29,144 bases of DNA from CAYRVF01 sp964427535. Its GTDB lineage: Bacteria; Chloroflexota; Ktedonobacteria; Ktedonobacterales; JADMIN01. The notes under the pieces were generated by a model. It worked only from the letters and a program-made list of their open reading frames with translations, made no database searches and was not told the DNA's origin. The stretch's first letter is position 1, and each line of letters begins with the position of its first letter. The translations under genes and the position numbers were made by a program. Shown piece after piece: positions 1-8,149 of this stretch. The DNA is taken from positions 1 through 29,144 of the forward strand of contig CAYRVF010000069.1 in assembly GCA_964427535.1 (NCBI GenBank), in the 5' to 3' direction.

Positions 1-865
1 GCACCTCGGCGATGGCGCGGAAGTCATAGAGCGTGCAGCCGCGCGCCTTCGCCCAACGGATCGCCGTCCACTGCAGCAGGTGATTGGGCATGTGGTTGCG
101 GTGCGCGTTCGATGACGCGCCGAACATGTACGTCGCCACCGGACCGCAGCGAGCCACGATCAGCGCCGCGATGGCCTCGCCCTCATACTCGGCGAGCAGC
201 AGCGCCGCCGCGCCGCGCGCGCCGTACAGCCGCAGGAAGTCGTCGTAGTGCTTCTGTGGATGGATGAAGATGCCGTCGCGCGTGGCGGTCTCCTGATAGA
301 GGCGGTAGAACGTCGCGGTATCGTCCGGAGACGTTGCCTCGCGCACCTGCACACCCCGGCGGCCCGCGAGCCGGATGTTGTAGCGCCACTTCTCTTTCAT
401 CCCGGCGAGCAGCGCGTCTTCGTCGGGGCGGATGTCGAGCACCCACGACCGTCGCGGATGCGTGGCATGCGAATTGCGTCGAAAACCGAGATTGTGTAAG
501 GCAGCAGTCCAGGCTGCGTCACCGTCAGGGATGTTGGGCTCAACCTTCAACATGAAGGCGCCACGGTGGCGCGCCTCTTTTTCCGCCTCGGCGCAGAGCG
601 CTGAAAGCGCGGGCGAGGCGGGATCGGCGACGACCGGGCCGCGTGGAGCATACAGATACGGCCGGTGCAGCAGTGGCGCCTGTTCGACGATGGCCAGCAG
701 CGTGCCGCGCAATTCGCCGCCCTCCACCGCACCCAGACGCAGCACCCCGCTGCCGAGATGCGCGCCAAGCTCGCCCCATTCGAAGGTCTGCGTGATATTC
801 CCGGATGGCTGCGACTCGACGAAGCGATTCCAGCGCTCGGCGTCACGGATGATCTCGACCTGCAT
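1..865 (-). CDS. FemAB/FemX-like aminoacyltransferase (C-terminus outside window)
   Basis: Open frame on the minus strand from ATG at 865 to the window edge with no stop, so about 288 residues are visible and the C-terminus is missing. The start has a good ribosome site (GAGAGG about 6 bases upstream). The translation matches its neighbour at 918-2057 along its length: the N-terminal QTFEWGELG, the YAPRGPVVADPASPAL segment, KVEPNIP, then KEKWRYNIRLAGRRGV and a second GNAT-like lobe with ALLLAEYEGEAIAA and NHLLQWTAIRWAK. These are features of the FemAB/FemX (lipid II interpeptide bridge aminoacyltransferase) family, which transfers amino acids from aminoacyl-tRNA to the peptidoglycan stem peptide in the cytoplasm. 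It follows the paralogue after 52 bases and is probably co-transcribed with it. The amino acid added cannot be read from the sequence. Confidence 0.85.
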   Translation of the reverse strand, partial: MQVEIIRDAERWNRFVESQPSGNITQTFEWGELGAHLGSGVLRLGAVEGGELRGTLLAIVEQAPLLHRPYLYAPRGPVVADPASPALSALCAEAEKEARHRGAFMLKVEPNIPDGDAAWTAALHNLGFRRNSHATHPRRSWVLDIRPDEDALLAGMKEKWRYNIRLAGRRGVQVREATSPDDTATFYRLYQETATRDGIFIHPQKHYDDFLRLYGARGAAALLLAEYEGEAIAALIVARCGPVATYMFGASSNAHRNHMPNHLLQWTAIRWAKARGCTLYDFRAIAEV

Positions 866-917
866 GCGTATCCTCTCGCTTCCGTCTCCGTCCCGATGTC
901 TCTCCGCCAGCCAGCCG

Positions 918-2057
918 CTAACTGGACGACACGGCGGAGGGAGTCGCCGCTGGCTTCTCGGCGCTCTTGTGCCGCTGCCGCTCGAACGACCGGCGCCGCC
1001 AGCGCTGCACGCTCCGTCGCAGCGCCACCGCGCCCGAATACGGATAGTAGACGCTCGGGCGCACGATTAAATCCTGCGTCGGGATGACCCGGCGCGCGAA
1101 ACCGCCGAAGCCGCGCTTGAACTCGTAGACGCCGTAGAGTTCCTCACCGGGCACGAGCTTGTCGGGGTCAGGAATCGTGCGCCAGTCGTAGTAATCCGCT
1201 CCATGCGCCTTTGCCCAGCGCATGCACTCCCACTGCAGCAGATAATTCGGGCGCAGCTTGCGGTGTTCTGGCACTGCAGAGGAGCCGCTGTGCAGGTTCC
1301 ACGACCACGCGCCCAGCACTGCAACGGTCGCCGCCGCGATAGGTATACCCTCGTGCTCGGCGAGCAGCAGCGCCATCTGCGCCGTGCCATCGCGCCGCGC
1401 CACCTCCTCTGAGTAGTTCGCCAGCATCTGGCGGAAGAGGTCTTTGGGATAGACGTGGAACTTGTCACGCTCGCCGGTCTCCACCAGCAGGCGGTAGAAC
1501 GCGTCGAGGTCGTCCTCGCCCGCGCCGAGCCGCACGGTCACGCCCTTGCGCGCACCGGAGCGGATATTCTGCCGCCAGGTCGTCATCATGTTGGCGAGCA
1601 GTTTGTCTTCGTCGGCGCGCAGGTCCGTCACCCAGGCGTTACGCAGATAGATGACGTGGTCGGTGGTGCGGAATCCAAGCTGCCGGAGGGCGGCGGGCCA
1701 CGCCGTGTCGTCCTCCGGTACGTTCGGCTCGATGCGGATGAAGAAGCCACCACGCGCGCGGACCTCGCGGCGGGCGCGGCGCATTAACTCGGTCAGCGCG
1801 GGCGAAGCGGGGTCGGCGCAGACCGGGCCGCGCGGCGCGTAATAGAACGGCGCACGGACGCCAGCGGCCTTGCTGCGTGTGAGCAGCATCGCGGCGATGA
1901 GCTCGCCATTCTCGACGACGCCCAGATGCAGCGCCTCCGACCCCGCCGACTCACCGGAGTTCTCGGCCCACTCATACGTCTGGCACAGATGCCCGGTGGC
2001 CGTGCGCGCGACAAACTCGTTCCACGCGCGCCGGTCCGTGATCAGTTTCGCTTCCAT
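918..2057 (-). CDS. FemAB/FemX-like peptidoglycan bridge aminoacyltransferase
   Basis: 379 residues, a usual length for a single FemX-type enzyme. Visible landmarks are CQTYEWAENSG near residue 25, FYYAPRGPVCADPASPAL near 72-89, IRIEPNVPEDDTAW near 105, the MTTWRQNIRSGARKGV segment near 160 (a conserved Fem signature), ALLLAEHEGIPIAAATVAV in the second GNAT-like lobe, and NYLLQWECMRWAK followed by YDWRTIPD near the C-terminus. The family attaches amino acids to the lipid II stem peptide using aminoacyl-tRNA; some members act on other substrates. The basic, low-complexity C-terminal tail (RRSVQRWRRRSFERQRHK) may bind membrane or RNA; that is inference. It is the first gene of a leftward pair with the partial paralogue at 1-865. 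The start ATG has GCGGAG just upstream. Confidence 0.88.
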   Translation of the reverse strand: MEAKLITDRRAWNEFVARTATGHLCQTYEWAENSGESAGSEALHLGVVENGELIAAMLLTRSKAAGVRAPFYYAPRGPVCADPASPALTELMRRARREVRARGGFFIRIEPNVPEDDTAWPAALRQLGFRTTDHVIYLRNAWVTDLRADEDKLLANMMTTWRQNIRSGARKGVTVRLGAGEDDLDAFYRLLVETGERDKFHVYPKDLFRQMLANYSEEVARRDGTAQMALLLAEHEGIPIAAATVAVLGAWSWNLHSGSSAVPEHRKLRPNYLLQWECMRWAKAHGADYYDWRTIPDPDKLVPGEELYGVYEFKRGFGGFARRVIPTQDLIVRPSVYYPYSGAVALRRSVQRWRRRSFERQRHKSAEKPAATPSAVSSS

Positions 2058-2202
2058 AACTCCGCCACGCGCTCCTCACTGGTTCTGACGCCCGCGAATA
2101 GCCGCACCCAAGGCCGCAGTATAGCAGAGCCGCTCCTTGGGCGGCAAACGCTGTGGGTAGAACCGCTGGGTCGTGTACGGGGCCTCATGTAGCTGGACCC
2201 GC

Positions 2203-2430
2203 AGAACCGCACCCCCTCCTCCCTTCCCTTGAGAGAAGGGGCCGCTATTTGAAGATTCGTGGCCTATTGGGCGCAGTGTTCGCCCCACGACCTCCCCTCT
2301 CCCCGCAGGGAGCTGGCCGGGGTGAGGCCCCTCCATCTTCGCGCCACCACAACCGTTACCATCCACCATCGCCTCCGCCAAGCGACCCCTCCCATCTAAG
2401 GGGAAGGGGTTGGGGGAGAGGTTCTGGGCC
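2203..2430. repeat. Composite of three palindromic GC-rich repeat modules
   Basis: The 338 bases between the genes at 918-2057 and 2396-3364 hold no credible gene but three related modules. Module 1 at 2203-2244 contains CCCTTCCCTTGAGAGAAGGGG. Module 2 at 2290-2336 contains CCCTCTCCCCGCAGGGAG followed by GGGGTGAGGCCCCTCCATC. Module 3 at 2384-2430 contains CCCCTCCCATCTAAGGGG followed by TTGGGGGAGAGGTTCT. The same modules recur at 6161-6295, 14114-14154, 18767-18806, 18981-19024, 22049-22088 and 22342-22385. Each can fold as a short hairpin. Module 3 overlaps the 3' end of the methyltransferase gene. No transposase is present; a REP- or MITE-like origin is possible but unproven. Confidence 0.8.
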
Positions 2431-3364
2431 GCAACACGACCCCAAACGCATCGTACAACCTGCCGGGCAGCTCGCCCTGCGGAGCGGAGACGAGCCACTC
2501 CCAGCGCCGCACGGAGCCGAGTAGCGTGAAGCGGGCATCAAGGTCCGCGGGGACGTCGAGCACGTCGGGCGGCAGCACGTCGAACGACTCGCGTGCGTCG
2601 CGGATGTGCGGGCCGGTGCGCGCGGGCAGAAGGTAGCCGGTCTGGTCGCTTGCCAGGACGGCGGCGCCGCCGCGAGCCAGCAGTGAGGCGATCAGGCTGA
2701 GATGCGCCAGCGCGATACGGCGACGAAACGCGGCAGCCGCGGCAACATAGTGCGGATGTTCGTCGCGGAGGTCGACAACACCAGGGGCATGCAGGGTGAG
2801 CGTGTCGATCACGTCGAGCAGGGGAAGGCTGAAAAGCTGCGTCAGCACGAAGCTGCTGATGACGATGCCGTATGCGCCCGGCTCGACGTAGGGCAGTCGT
2901 GGCGGATCGGGCACCATCGTGCCTTCTAGAGCGGCGGCGGCGGCATCGAGCGGCGCGAGGCCAGCAGGACCGCCAAGCGCGACAAGGTCCGCCCAGGGCC
3001 GCCGACTCAGCTCGGCCGCGAGCGCGTCGCTCACGCCGCCGGTCACGTCGCCGCGCACAACCTCGATCCGGTCACGCAGTGCAGCCGGAAGCTCCTCTCG
3101 AGCGCGTCCCATGCCCGCGACATCGACATCCACCAGGGTCACGGACTCAGTCGCGCGTGCCAGGCGCTCTAGAGGCAGCTCGGTCGCCGCGCCCGCGCCC
3201 AGCACGACGGCACGGTTCGGCGCGGACGGCTGCCGTCCGCGCATCGCGTCCTCGACGAGCGCGGCCACCTGACGCAGATGCTCGGGGCTGTTGCGGCGAT
3301 ACCAGGCGCGCCGATCCGCGCCCTGTGTGCGCCGGTTATCCTGGGGAAGTCGCGCGAGTCGCAT
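2396..3364 (-). CDS. Class I SAM-dependent methyltransferase-like protein
   Basis: 322 residues. A glycine-rich motif I (VVLGAGAATELPLERLA, about residues 53-69) is followed by VTLVDVD (about 74-80), the usual acidic residue after beta-2 that contacts SAM, then by VVRGDVTGG (about 102-110). This supports a Rossmann-fold SAM-binding protein; I do not recognise a specific substrate family. The N-terminus (RAWYRRNSPEHLRQVAALVEDAM) is helical and precedes the fold. The last residues, RTSPPTPSP, and the stop codon are encoded by an interspersed repeat module, so the native end is probably near VVLRPR. The annotated ATG has no strong ribosome site, and no better in-frame start is evident. No neighbour clarifies its role. 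Confidence 0.7.
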   Translation of the reverse strand: MRLARLPQDNRRTQGADRRAWYRRNSPEHLRQVAALVEDAMRGRQPSAPNRAVVLGAGAATELPLERLARATESVTLVDVDVAGMGRAREELPAALRDRIEVVRGDVTGGVSDALAAELSRRPWADLVALGGPAGLAPLDAAAAALEGTMVPDPPRLPYVEPGAYGIVISSFVLTQLFSLPLLDVIDTLTLHAPGVVDLRDEHPHYVAAAAAFRRRIALAHLSLIASLLARGGAAVLASDQTGYLLPARTGPHIRDARESFDVLPPDVLDVPADLDARFTLLGSVRRWEWLVSAPQGELPGRLYDAFGVVLRPRTSPPTPSP

Positions 3365-3436
3365 AGTCGAAGAATGCCTTGTTGCTCTGGCTCACGGAGG
3401 GCGGGCGCACGATCATGTACACGTCCTGCACGTGCT

Positions 3437-3462
3437 GTAGAGGAGAGGCATGCCTCGCCCGC
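3437..3462. repeat. Interspersed palindrome, GAGGCATGCCTC type
   Basis: The segment GTAGAGGAGAGGCATGCCTC followed by GCCCGC contains a perfect 12-base palindrome at 3445-3456. The same core with flanking GTAGGGG and CGCCC sequence recurs at 8760-8785, 14045-14063 (reverse orientation) and 18862-18885, always between genes. It is a second, distinct repeat family. The rest of the gap between 3365 and 3512 shows no gene. Confidence 0.65.
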
Positions 3463-3512
3463 TCCCTCAGCCCTACGAGATGTCCGTGCCCCCGCCTCCT
3501 ACGGCCGGATGC

Positions 3513-4022
3513 TTAGTTCTTTTCGAGGAAGTCGAGCACCTTGCCGGCATGCCCCTCGGGGCGTACCTGCTCCCACACGTGCCCGATCATACCGTCCGGG
3601 CGGATGTAGAACGTCGTACGGGCGGTCGACATGTACTTCTTGCCGTACATGCTCTTCTCAACCCACACGCCGTACTGCTGGGCCACCGTGCCGCCTTCGT
3701 CGGCGAGCAGCGTGAAGGGCAGGCCGTGCTTCTTCGCGAATTTGGCGTGCGACTTCACACTGTCGCGGCTGACACCCAGCACTTCGATGCCACGCGCGGT
3801 CAACGACTGCCACGAGTCGCGAAAGCTACACGCCTCGGTGGTGCAGCCGGGCGTATCGTCCTTGGGATAGAAATACAGCACGACCTGCTTGCCGCGCAGA
3901 TCGGCGAGGTGGACGGGCGTGCCCTCCTGGTTCGGGAGGGTGAAGTCTGGCGCGGGTGTGCCGACCAGCGGCACGCCGTTTCCGGACGCGGCTGGCTGTG
4001 TGGACTGCGGCTCAGTGGACAT
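3513..4022 (-). CDS. bcp: Peroxiredoxin of the BCP/PrxQ type (thiol peroxidase)
   Basis: 169 residues, slightly longer than the usual 150-160 because of a Ser/Gln-rich N-terminal stretch of about 15 residues. The AhpC/TSA thioredoxin fold is clear: APDFTLPNQEG (24-34), LRGKQVVLYFYPKDDTPGC (42-60), the peroxidatic Cys60 and the resolving Cys65 five residues later (PGCTTEAC), the typical two-cysteine arrangement of atypical 2-Cys BCP proteins. The conserved GVSRDSVKSHAKFAKKHGLPFTLL stretch and a C-terminal RTTFYIRPDG also fit. It reduces hydrogen peroxide and organic hydroperoxides in the cytoplasm using thioredoxin. The start has AGGAG six bases upstream. The membrane protein at 4089-4565 lies 66 bases upstream in the same direction and may share a transcript. 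Confidence 0.95.
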   Translation of the reverse strand: MSTEPQSTQPAASGNGVPLVGTPAPDFTLPNQEGTPVHLADLRGKQVVLYFYPKDDTPGCTTEACSFRDSWQSLTARGIEVLGVSRDSVKSHAKFAKKHGLPFTLLADEGGTVAQQYGVWVEKSMYGKKYMSTARTTFYIRPDGMIGHVWEQVRPEGHAGKVLDFLEKN

Positions 4023-4088
4023 CGCAAGCTCCTAAGGTCATTGGTGAACGAGACCCGCGTGGGCGGCTCGTGATGCCCGCCTCGCGCG

Positions 4089-4565
4089 CTACAGCCTGTC
4101 GGGCGTGGTGGCGTGCTGGTCGAGCGCCCCCGACTGATTCTTCGCGCGAAGGCCCTGAATGAACGTGACGGTGGCCGCAATAGCCGCCGCCAGCATCAGC
4201 ACCGTGCTCGGCGCGAGATAGAAGCCCGGCCCCGAGAGGGCGGGGACGACCATGCCCAACAGAATCAGGCTGATGCCCCAGATCAGGCCGAATGCCGTGC
4301 TGCGGGCGGAATCCTCACGGGCATGCACGTGCCACCAGGCGCCAGCGGCCCCGGCGGCATAGAGCACGAGCACCGTCGGCAATACGACGACCAGGCGTGC
4401 CGCTGCCCCCGGCGAGACGGCCTCGCACTGCAGATGGCTCGCGCGCATGCCGTAGCACGCCTCGTGCGCCACCAACACCGAGACGACCAAATAGAGACTG
4501 ACGGCGATTGCCAGACCAAGCGAGGCCAGCGCCGCGATCACCTCGATACGGGCGATACGATTCAT
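4089..4565 (-). CDS. Small four-helix membrane protein of unknown function
   Basis: 158 residues from the ATG at 4565 (MNRIARIEVIAAL). Four hydrophobic segments are visible, roughly residues 8-32, 53-76, 88-109 and 114-138. The loop after helix 1 carries two cysteines (HEACYGMRASHLQC) and is expected to be extracytoplasmic, so a disulphide is possible. The C-terminus is short and polar. The frame stays open upstream to 5078, but that extension overlaps the amidohydrolase gene and looks like non-coding arginine-rich sequence. GGGAG lies about 11 bases before the chosen start; an alternative ATG at 4598 has no clear ribosome site. I do not recognise the family. Confidence 0.65.
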   Translation of the reverse strand: MNRIARIEVIAALASLGLAIAVSLYLVVSVLVAHEACYGMRASHLQCEAVSPGAAARLVVVLPTVLVLYAAGAAGAWWHVHAREDSARSTAFGLIWGISLILLGMVVPALSGPGFYLAPSTVLMLAAAIAATVTFIQGLRAKNQSGALDQHATTPDRL

Positions 4566-4735
4566 GAGTGCGCGTTCTCCCGCCGCCCCAAACGACATGC
4601 GCGGCGACGTGTAGTGCAAAAACAGTTCTGAAACGCTCTGGTTGGCGCGGCGAAGCGGATTGTCCGGCGTCGCCGTCTCCGCCCTACAGCATAAAACACA
4701 CGCGGGCGACGGCGCCAGCAGGCAGAACGACTCCC

Positions 4736-6055
4736 CTACCGTGGCCAGTCGCGCGTGACCTCGCGCAGGCCACCGAGCACCTCGCTCCATGGGACCAGCA
4801 GCGGCTCGTCGTCGCGATAGACGCTGCGCCCCGCGACGATGACCTCGCGGATGGCATGCGGCGTCATCGAGTAGACGACGTTCTTCTCGTAGCTCCACGG
4901 TGGCTGGAGCGACGGGTCGTCGGCGTCGAGCAGCACGACATCGGCGTAATAGCCCGCTTCGATGCGCCCGGCGGGCAGGTCGAGCGTGGCGGCGCTGCCC
5001 TCTGTGCCCATCGCGAAGGCTGTTTCGGCGGGGACGACTTCCGAATTGAGATGTGTCACCTTCTGCAGCAACGCACACATGCGCATCTCGTCGAAGACCG
5101 AGACACGGTTGTTCGAGCAGCCGCCGTCGCTACCAAGGCCCAGTGCGATGCCACGCGATAGCATATCTACCACGCGCGTCACGCCGTCGCCCAGGAACAT
5201 GTTGCTCGCCGGATTGTAGACCAGCCGCACGTCGCGCTCCGCCATCAGGTCGAGGTCGTCGTCTTCGAGCCAGCAGCCGTGGATGATCGTCAGCCGGTCG
5301 AGCGCAAGGCCCAGCGACTCCAGCCAGCGAATCGGCGTGAGGCCGTAGCGCTCGCGGATGGTGTCGCGCTCGTAGCGCCCTTCCGCGACGTGCATGTGGA
5401 AGCGCGTTCCCAGCTCCTCGGCGAGCGCGGACCCGGCCTGAATCATCGCCGGGCTGGCGCCGTGCGGCGAGTGAGGCGCGGGCAGCACATGCACGTCGTC
5501 GCGCCCGCGATACTCCTGCCAGAGCTCGCGCGTGCGCGCCACGGCGTCGGCGATACTCTCACGGTACTCGATGGGCGCACCGTCCCAGTCATACATCGTG
5601 CGCCCGAGCACGATCCGCATGCCGAGGTCGCGCGCGGCACGAATGACGGCGCGGTCGGTCTCGTTGCCGCCGCGATGGATGTAGAAGAAATCGCAGACCG
5701 TCGTCACACCCGCGCGCAGCATCTCCGCGAAGGCGAAGCGCCCGCCCGCATAGACCGCCTCGACGTCCATCCGTGGCGTGTAGCCGTAGAGCGCGCGGTC
5801 GCGCCACGCGAAGAAGTCGCAGTCGTCGGCGATGCCGCGCAACATCGACTGAAACGAGTGGTTGTGCGCGTTGATCGTTCCCGGCACGAGCAGCCGCGAC
5901 GGGTGCCGCTCGACGATGGTGCCCTCGGGGAGGTCGGCGACAGGGCAGACGCGGGTAATGCGTCCATCCTCCATCACGACGGCGATCTCCGCCTGAAAGC
6001 GGCCATTGACGAGCGTCGCATCGGCGACGAGTATGCGAGCGGTGTGCGAAGCCAT
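4736..6055 (-). CDS. Metal-dependent amidohydrolase (ATZ/TRZ-HutF-like deaminase)
   Basis: 439 residues, a usual length for the subtype III amidohydrolase/deaminase group. Metal ligands can be read directly: His64 and His66 in NAHNH, His222 in HMHVAEG with Glu225, His259 in IIHGCW, and Asp310 in GLGSDGG. A barrel starting after PGTINAHNH and a C-terminal beta-sandwich return (YYADVVLLDADD, then VIVAGRSVYRDDE) complete the fold. The segment WRDRALYGYTPRMDVEAVYAGG after the first motif resembles formimidoylglutamate deiminase (HutF), but the same architecture serves atrazine chlorohydrolase, 8-oxoguanine, S-adenosylhomocysteine and cytosine deaminases. No hut or purine-degradation genes lie nearby, so the substrate is unknown. 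It is a cytoplasmic zinc or iron hydrolase by family. The ribosome site is weak (GAAAGGA about 13 bases upstream). Confidence 0.85.
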   Translation of the reverse strand: MASHTARILVADATLVNGRFQAEIAVVMEDGRITRVCPVADLPEGTIVERHPSRLLVPGTINAHNHSFQSMLRGIADDCDFFAWRDRALYGYTPRMDVEAVYAGGRFAFAEMLRAGVTTVCDFFYIHRGGNETDRAVIRAARDLGMRIVLGRTMYDWDGAPIEYRESIADAVARTRELWQEYRGRDDVHVLPAPHSPHGASPAMIQAGSALAEELGTRFHMHVAEGRYERDTIRERYGLTPIRWLESLGLALDRLTIIHGCWLEDDDLDLMAERDVRLVYNPASNMFLGDGVTRVVDMLSRGIALGLGSDGGCSNNRVSVFDEMRMCALLQKVTHLNSEVVPAETAFAMGTEGSAATLDLPAGRIEAGYYADVVLLDADDPSLQPPWSYEKNVVYSMTPHAIREVIVAGRSVYRDDEPLLVPWSEVLGGLREVTRDWPR

Positions 6056-6160
6056 AGCGGTCGACGTATCCTTTCACGGCCCGAGGAGACAAGCGGCGCG
6101 CGGACGGAGAGGGCCGTGCTCCACTGTATGCCGCTCGGCGTCCCGGGTCAACCTTGGGGC

Positions 6161-6295
6161 CGCATCCCCCTCGCTCCCCTTCCCCTTGCGAAGGGAAAGG
6201 GGAGCTACTGCCGTCGCCTGCGGGCAACCACATTTGCCGCAGGCTCTCCCCTCTCCCCGCAGGGAGAGGGGCTGGGGGTGAGGCCCCTCCATCGC
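6161..6295. repeat. Palindromic GC-rich repeat, two hairpin modules
   Basis: Within the 363-base gap between the amidohydrolase start and the MFS gene end. The first hairpin spans about 6172-6204, with arms GCTCCCCTTCCCCTT and AAGGGAAAGGGGAGC (15 pairs, one mismatch). The second is CCCCTCTCCC / GGGAGAGGGG at 6248-6257 and 6262-6271 with a CGCA loop, followed by GCTGGGGGTGAGGCCCCTCC. The second module and its right flank (CCTCCATC, then CATCCGCCA) resemble 2290-2370, so the repeat unit extends past the hairpin. Apart from the terminator at 6371-6398, I see nothing else in the gap. Confidence 0.8.
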
Positions 6296-6370
6296 CGAGA
6301 TGCGACGCGCGTTGCCATCCGCCACATCCTCGCCTCAGCCACTATGATGCATGCCTAGAGGACATAGCAA

Positions 6371-6398
6371 AGCCCCCTCCCAAAGCTGGAAGGGGGCT
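6371..6398 (-). terminator. Intrinsic terminator of the MFS exporter gene
   Basis: AGCCCCCT pairs with AGGGGGCT, extended by two more pairs past a bulge, around a short AAAGCT-containing loop. On the minus strand the stem is followed by TTTGCTATG, a short T tract. It lies about 20 bases past the stop of the MFS gene, as expected for its terminator. Confidence 0.65.
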
Positions 6399-6418
6399 CG
6401 CGGATGCTCTGTCGAGCG

Positions 6419-8104
6419 TTAGAATGTGAGGTCGACGGCCAGCGGCTCCGTCTCAGCCTGGGCTGCCTCGGTGCTCGCCTCGGCGGGCTTGAGCGACTTC
6501 CGCAGCGGAATCTCACGCAGGAAGAGCGTCGCCACGAAGGAGAGCGCCATCATGACCGCGCCGATCAGGAAGACTTCCGTGATGGCCGACGAGAAACTGG
6601 TCCGCACGGCGAGCATGAGCTGGTGGTAGATCGCGATTCCCTCGGGACCCAAGGCGGCGAACTTGGCCTGCAACGCGGCCGAGCTGCCCTGAATCTGCCC
6701 GATGCTCGAGATGCCACCGCTCGGCAAGTGCTGGCGCACCGCCGTGGGCAACGTCGCCATGACCTTGGCCATGTTCGTCTTCAGATTGTCGGAGAAGCCA
6801 TTGGTCAGCACCGCGCCGAGCACGGCCAGACCGATTGTGCCGCCCATCGAGCGGAAGAACGAGAGCGACGCCGTGACCTCGCCGATCTTATTGAGCGGGA
6901 ACGCGTTCTGCACGACGATGGTGAACAGGCTCATGACACCGCCGATGCCCAGGCCCGTGATGACCATGTTCCGCAACAGCTCGCCGTTGGTCGTATCGAC
7001 CGTCATGCGTGAGAAGAGGAACATACCCACCGCGCCGATGGCGAACTCGACGAGCGCGATTACCTTGTACTTGCCGGTCCGTGAGAGCAACAGTCCGCTC
7101 ACCAGGCTGGCGAAGATGAACCCGAGCATCATCGGCGTCAGAATGGCGCCGGAGTTCGTCGCTGACTGCCCCATCACGTCCTGCACGAAGTACGGCAGGT
7201 AGAGAATCGCCCCAAACATCCCGGCGCTCAGCAGGAACATCGTGAATACCGAGACGATGAAGATGCTGTTGGTGAAGAGGCGCGGGCTGATGATCGGCTC
7301 GGCGGCACGCAGTTCGATGACGATGAACGCGATCAGCATCACCGCCGCGAAGACAAACATCGCGATGATCTGCCACGAGTTCCACGCGTACTGGTTGCCA
7401 CCGAACGAGAGCGCGAGCAGCAGCGGGACGGACCAGAGCACCAGCGCGGCCGAGCCGAAGTAGTCGATCTTGTGCTGGCGATGCTGGCTCAGTCTGGGCA
7501 GCGTCAGCGCGGCGGCGACCAGCGCGACGGCTCCGACTGGCATGTTGACGTAGAAGGTCCAGCGCCAACCCCAGTTATCGGTGATGAAGCCGCCGAGAAT
7601 CGGGCCGACGATGGTCGCCAGGCCGAAGACGCCGGTAAAGAGGCCCTGCCACTTGCCCCGCTCGGCGGGCGTGAAGATGTCGCCGATAATAGCCTGCGCG
7701 ATGGGCATCAGCGCACCGGCGCCGAGCCCCTGGATGGCCCGATAGATGATCAACTGAGTCATCGACTGGCTCGTGCCTGAGAGCGCAGAACCAAGCAGAA
7801 AGAGCACCATGCCGCCAATAAAGAAGATACGGCGCCCATAGATATCTGAGAGCTTGCCATAAATCGGCACCGCGACCGTCGAAGCCAGCAGATAGGCTGT
7901 ATAGACCCACGAGATATTCGATCCGCCAAGATCCGCGATCACACGCGGCATCGCGGTGCCGACGACGGTCTGGTCGAGCGCCGCGAGCAACATGCCCAGC
8001 AGCAACGCCACCAGCACTGGGATGAGCCGCTGCCGGCTCAACGCGACGGCGACGTTCTCCGTGCTCTCACCAGTCACCTGATCGGCAGAAAGTGTCTGTG
8101 CCAT
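6419..8104 (-). CDS. MFS drug exporter, DHA2 (EmrB/QacA) family, 14 helices
   Basis: 561 residues from ATG at 8104. The first helix carries the DHA2 signature LDQTVVGTAMPRVIADL, the loop between helices 2 and 3 has the MFS motif PIYGKLSDIYGRR, and WRWTFYVNMPVG after helix 6 is typical of the EmrB/QacA group. Hydrophobic segments are consistent with 14 helices. A long outer loop near residues 420-475 (from TNMAKVMATLPTAV) is common in this group. The predicted role is proton-driven export of drugs or other amphipathic compounds across the inner membrane. The gene follows a MarR regulator after 45 bases and both are read leftward, so the pair is very likely an inducible efflux operon. A GTG at 8116 would add four residues; neither start has a strong ribosome site. 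Confidence 0.93.
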   Translation of the reverse strand: MAQTLSADQVTGESTENVAVALSRQRLIPVLVALLLGMLLAALDQTVVGTAMPRVIADLGGSNISWVYTAYLLASTVAVPIYGKLSDIYGRRIFFIGGMVLFLLGSALSGTSQSMTQLIIYRAIQGLGAGALMPIAQAIIGDIFTPAERGKWQGLFTGVFGLATIVGPILGGFITDNWGWRWTFYVNMPVGAVALVAAALTLPRLSQHRQHKIDYFGSAALVLWSVPLLLALSFGGNQYAWNSWQIIAMFVFAAVMLIAFIVIELRAAEPIISPRLFTNSIFIVSVFTMFLLSAGMFGAILYLPYFVQDVMGQSATNSGAILTPMMLGFIFASLVSGLLLSRTGKYKVIALVEFAIGAVGMFLFSRMTVDTTNGELLRNMVITGLGIGGVMSLFTIVVQNAFPLNKIGEVTASLSFFRSMGGTIGLAVLGAVLTNGFSDNLKTNMAKVMATLPTAVRQHLPSGGISSIGQIQGSSAALQAKFAALGPEGIAIYHQLMLAVRTSFSSAITEVFLIGAVMMALSFVATLFLREIPLRKSLKPAEASTEAAQAETEPLAVDLTF

Positions 8105-8149
8105 GAACACCACCACATTCCCAATTCCAAGAACAACAGATGCGCGCGG

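Noticed and set aside
2076..2541. Open frames across the repeat cluster (for example 2076-2498 and 2153-2524)
   Set aside because: They consist of translated palindromic repeats rich in Pro, Gly and Arg, with no start signals.
4566..5078. N-terminal extension of the small membrane protein
   Set aside because: It overlaps the amidohydrolase coding sequence and reads as arginine-rich noise.
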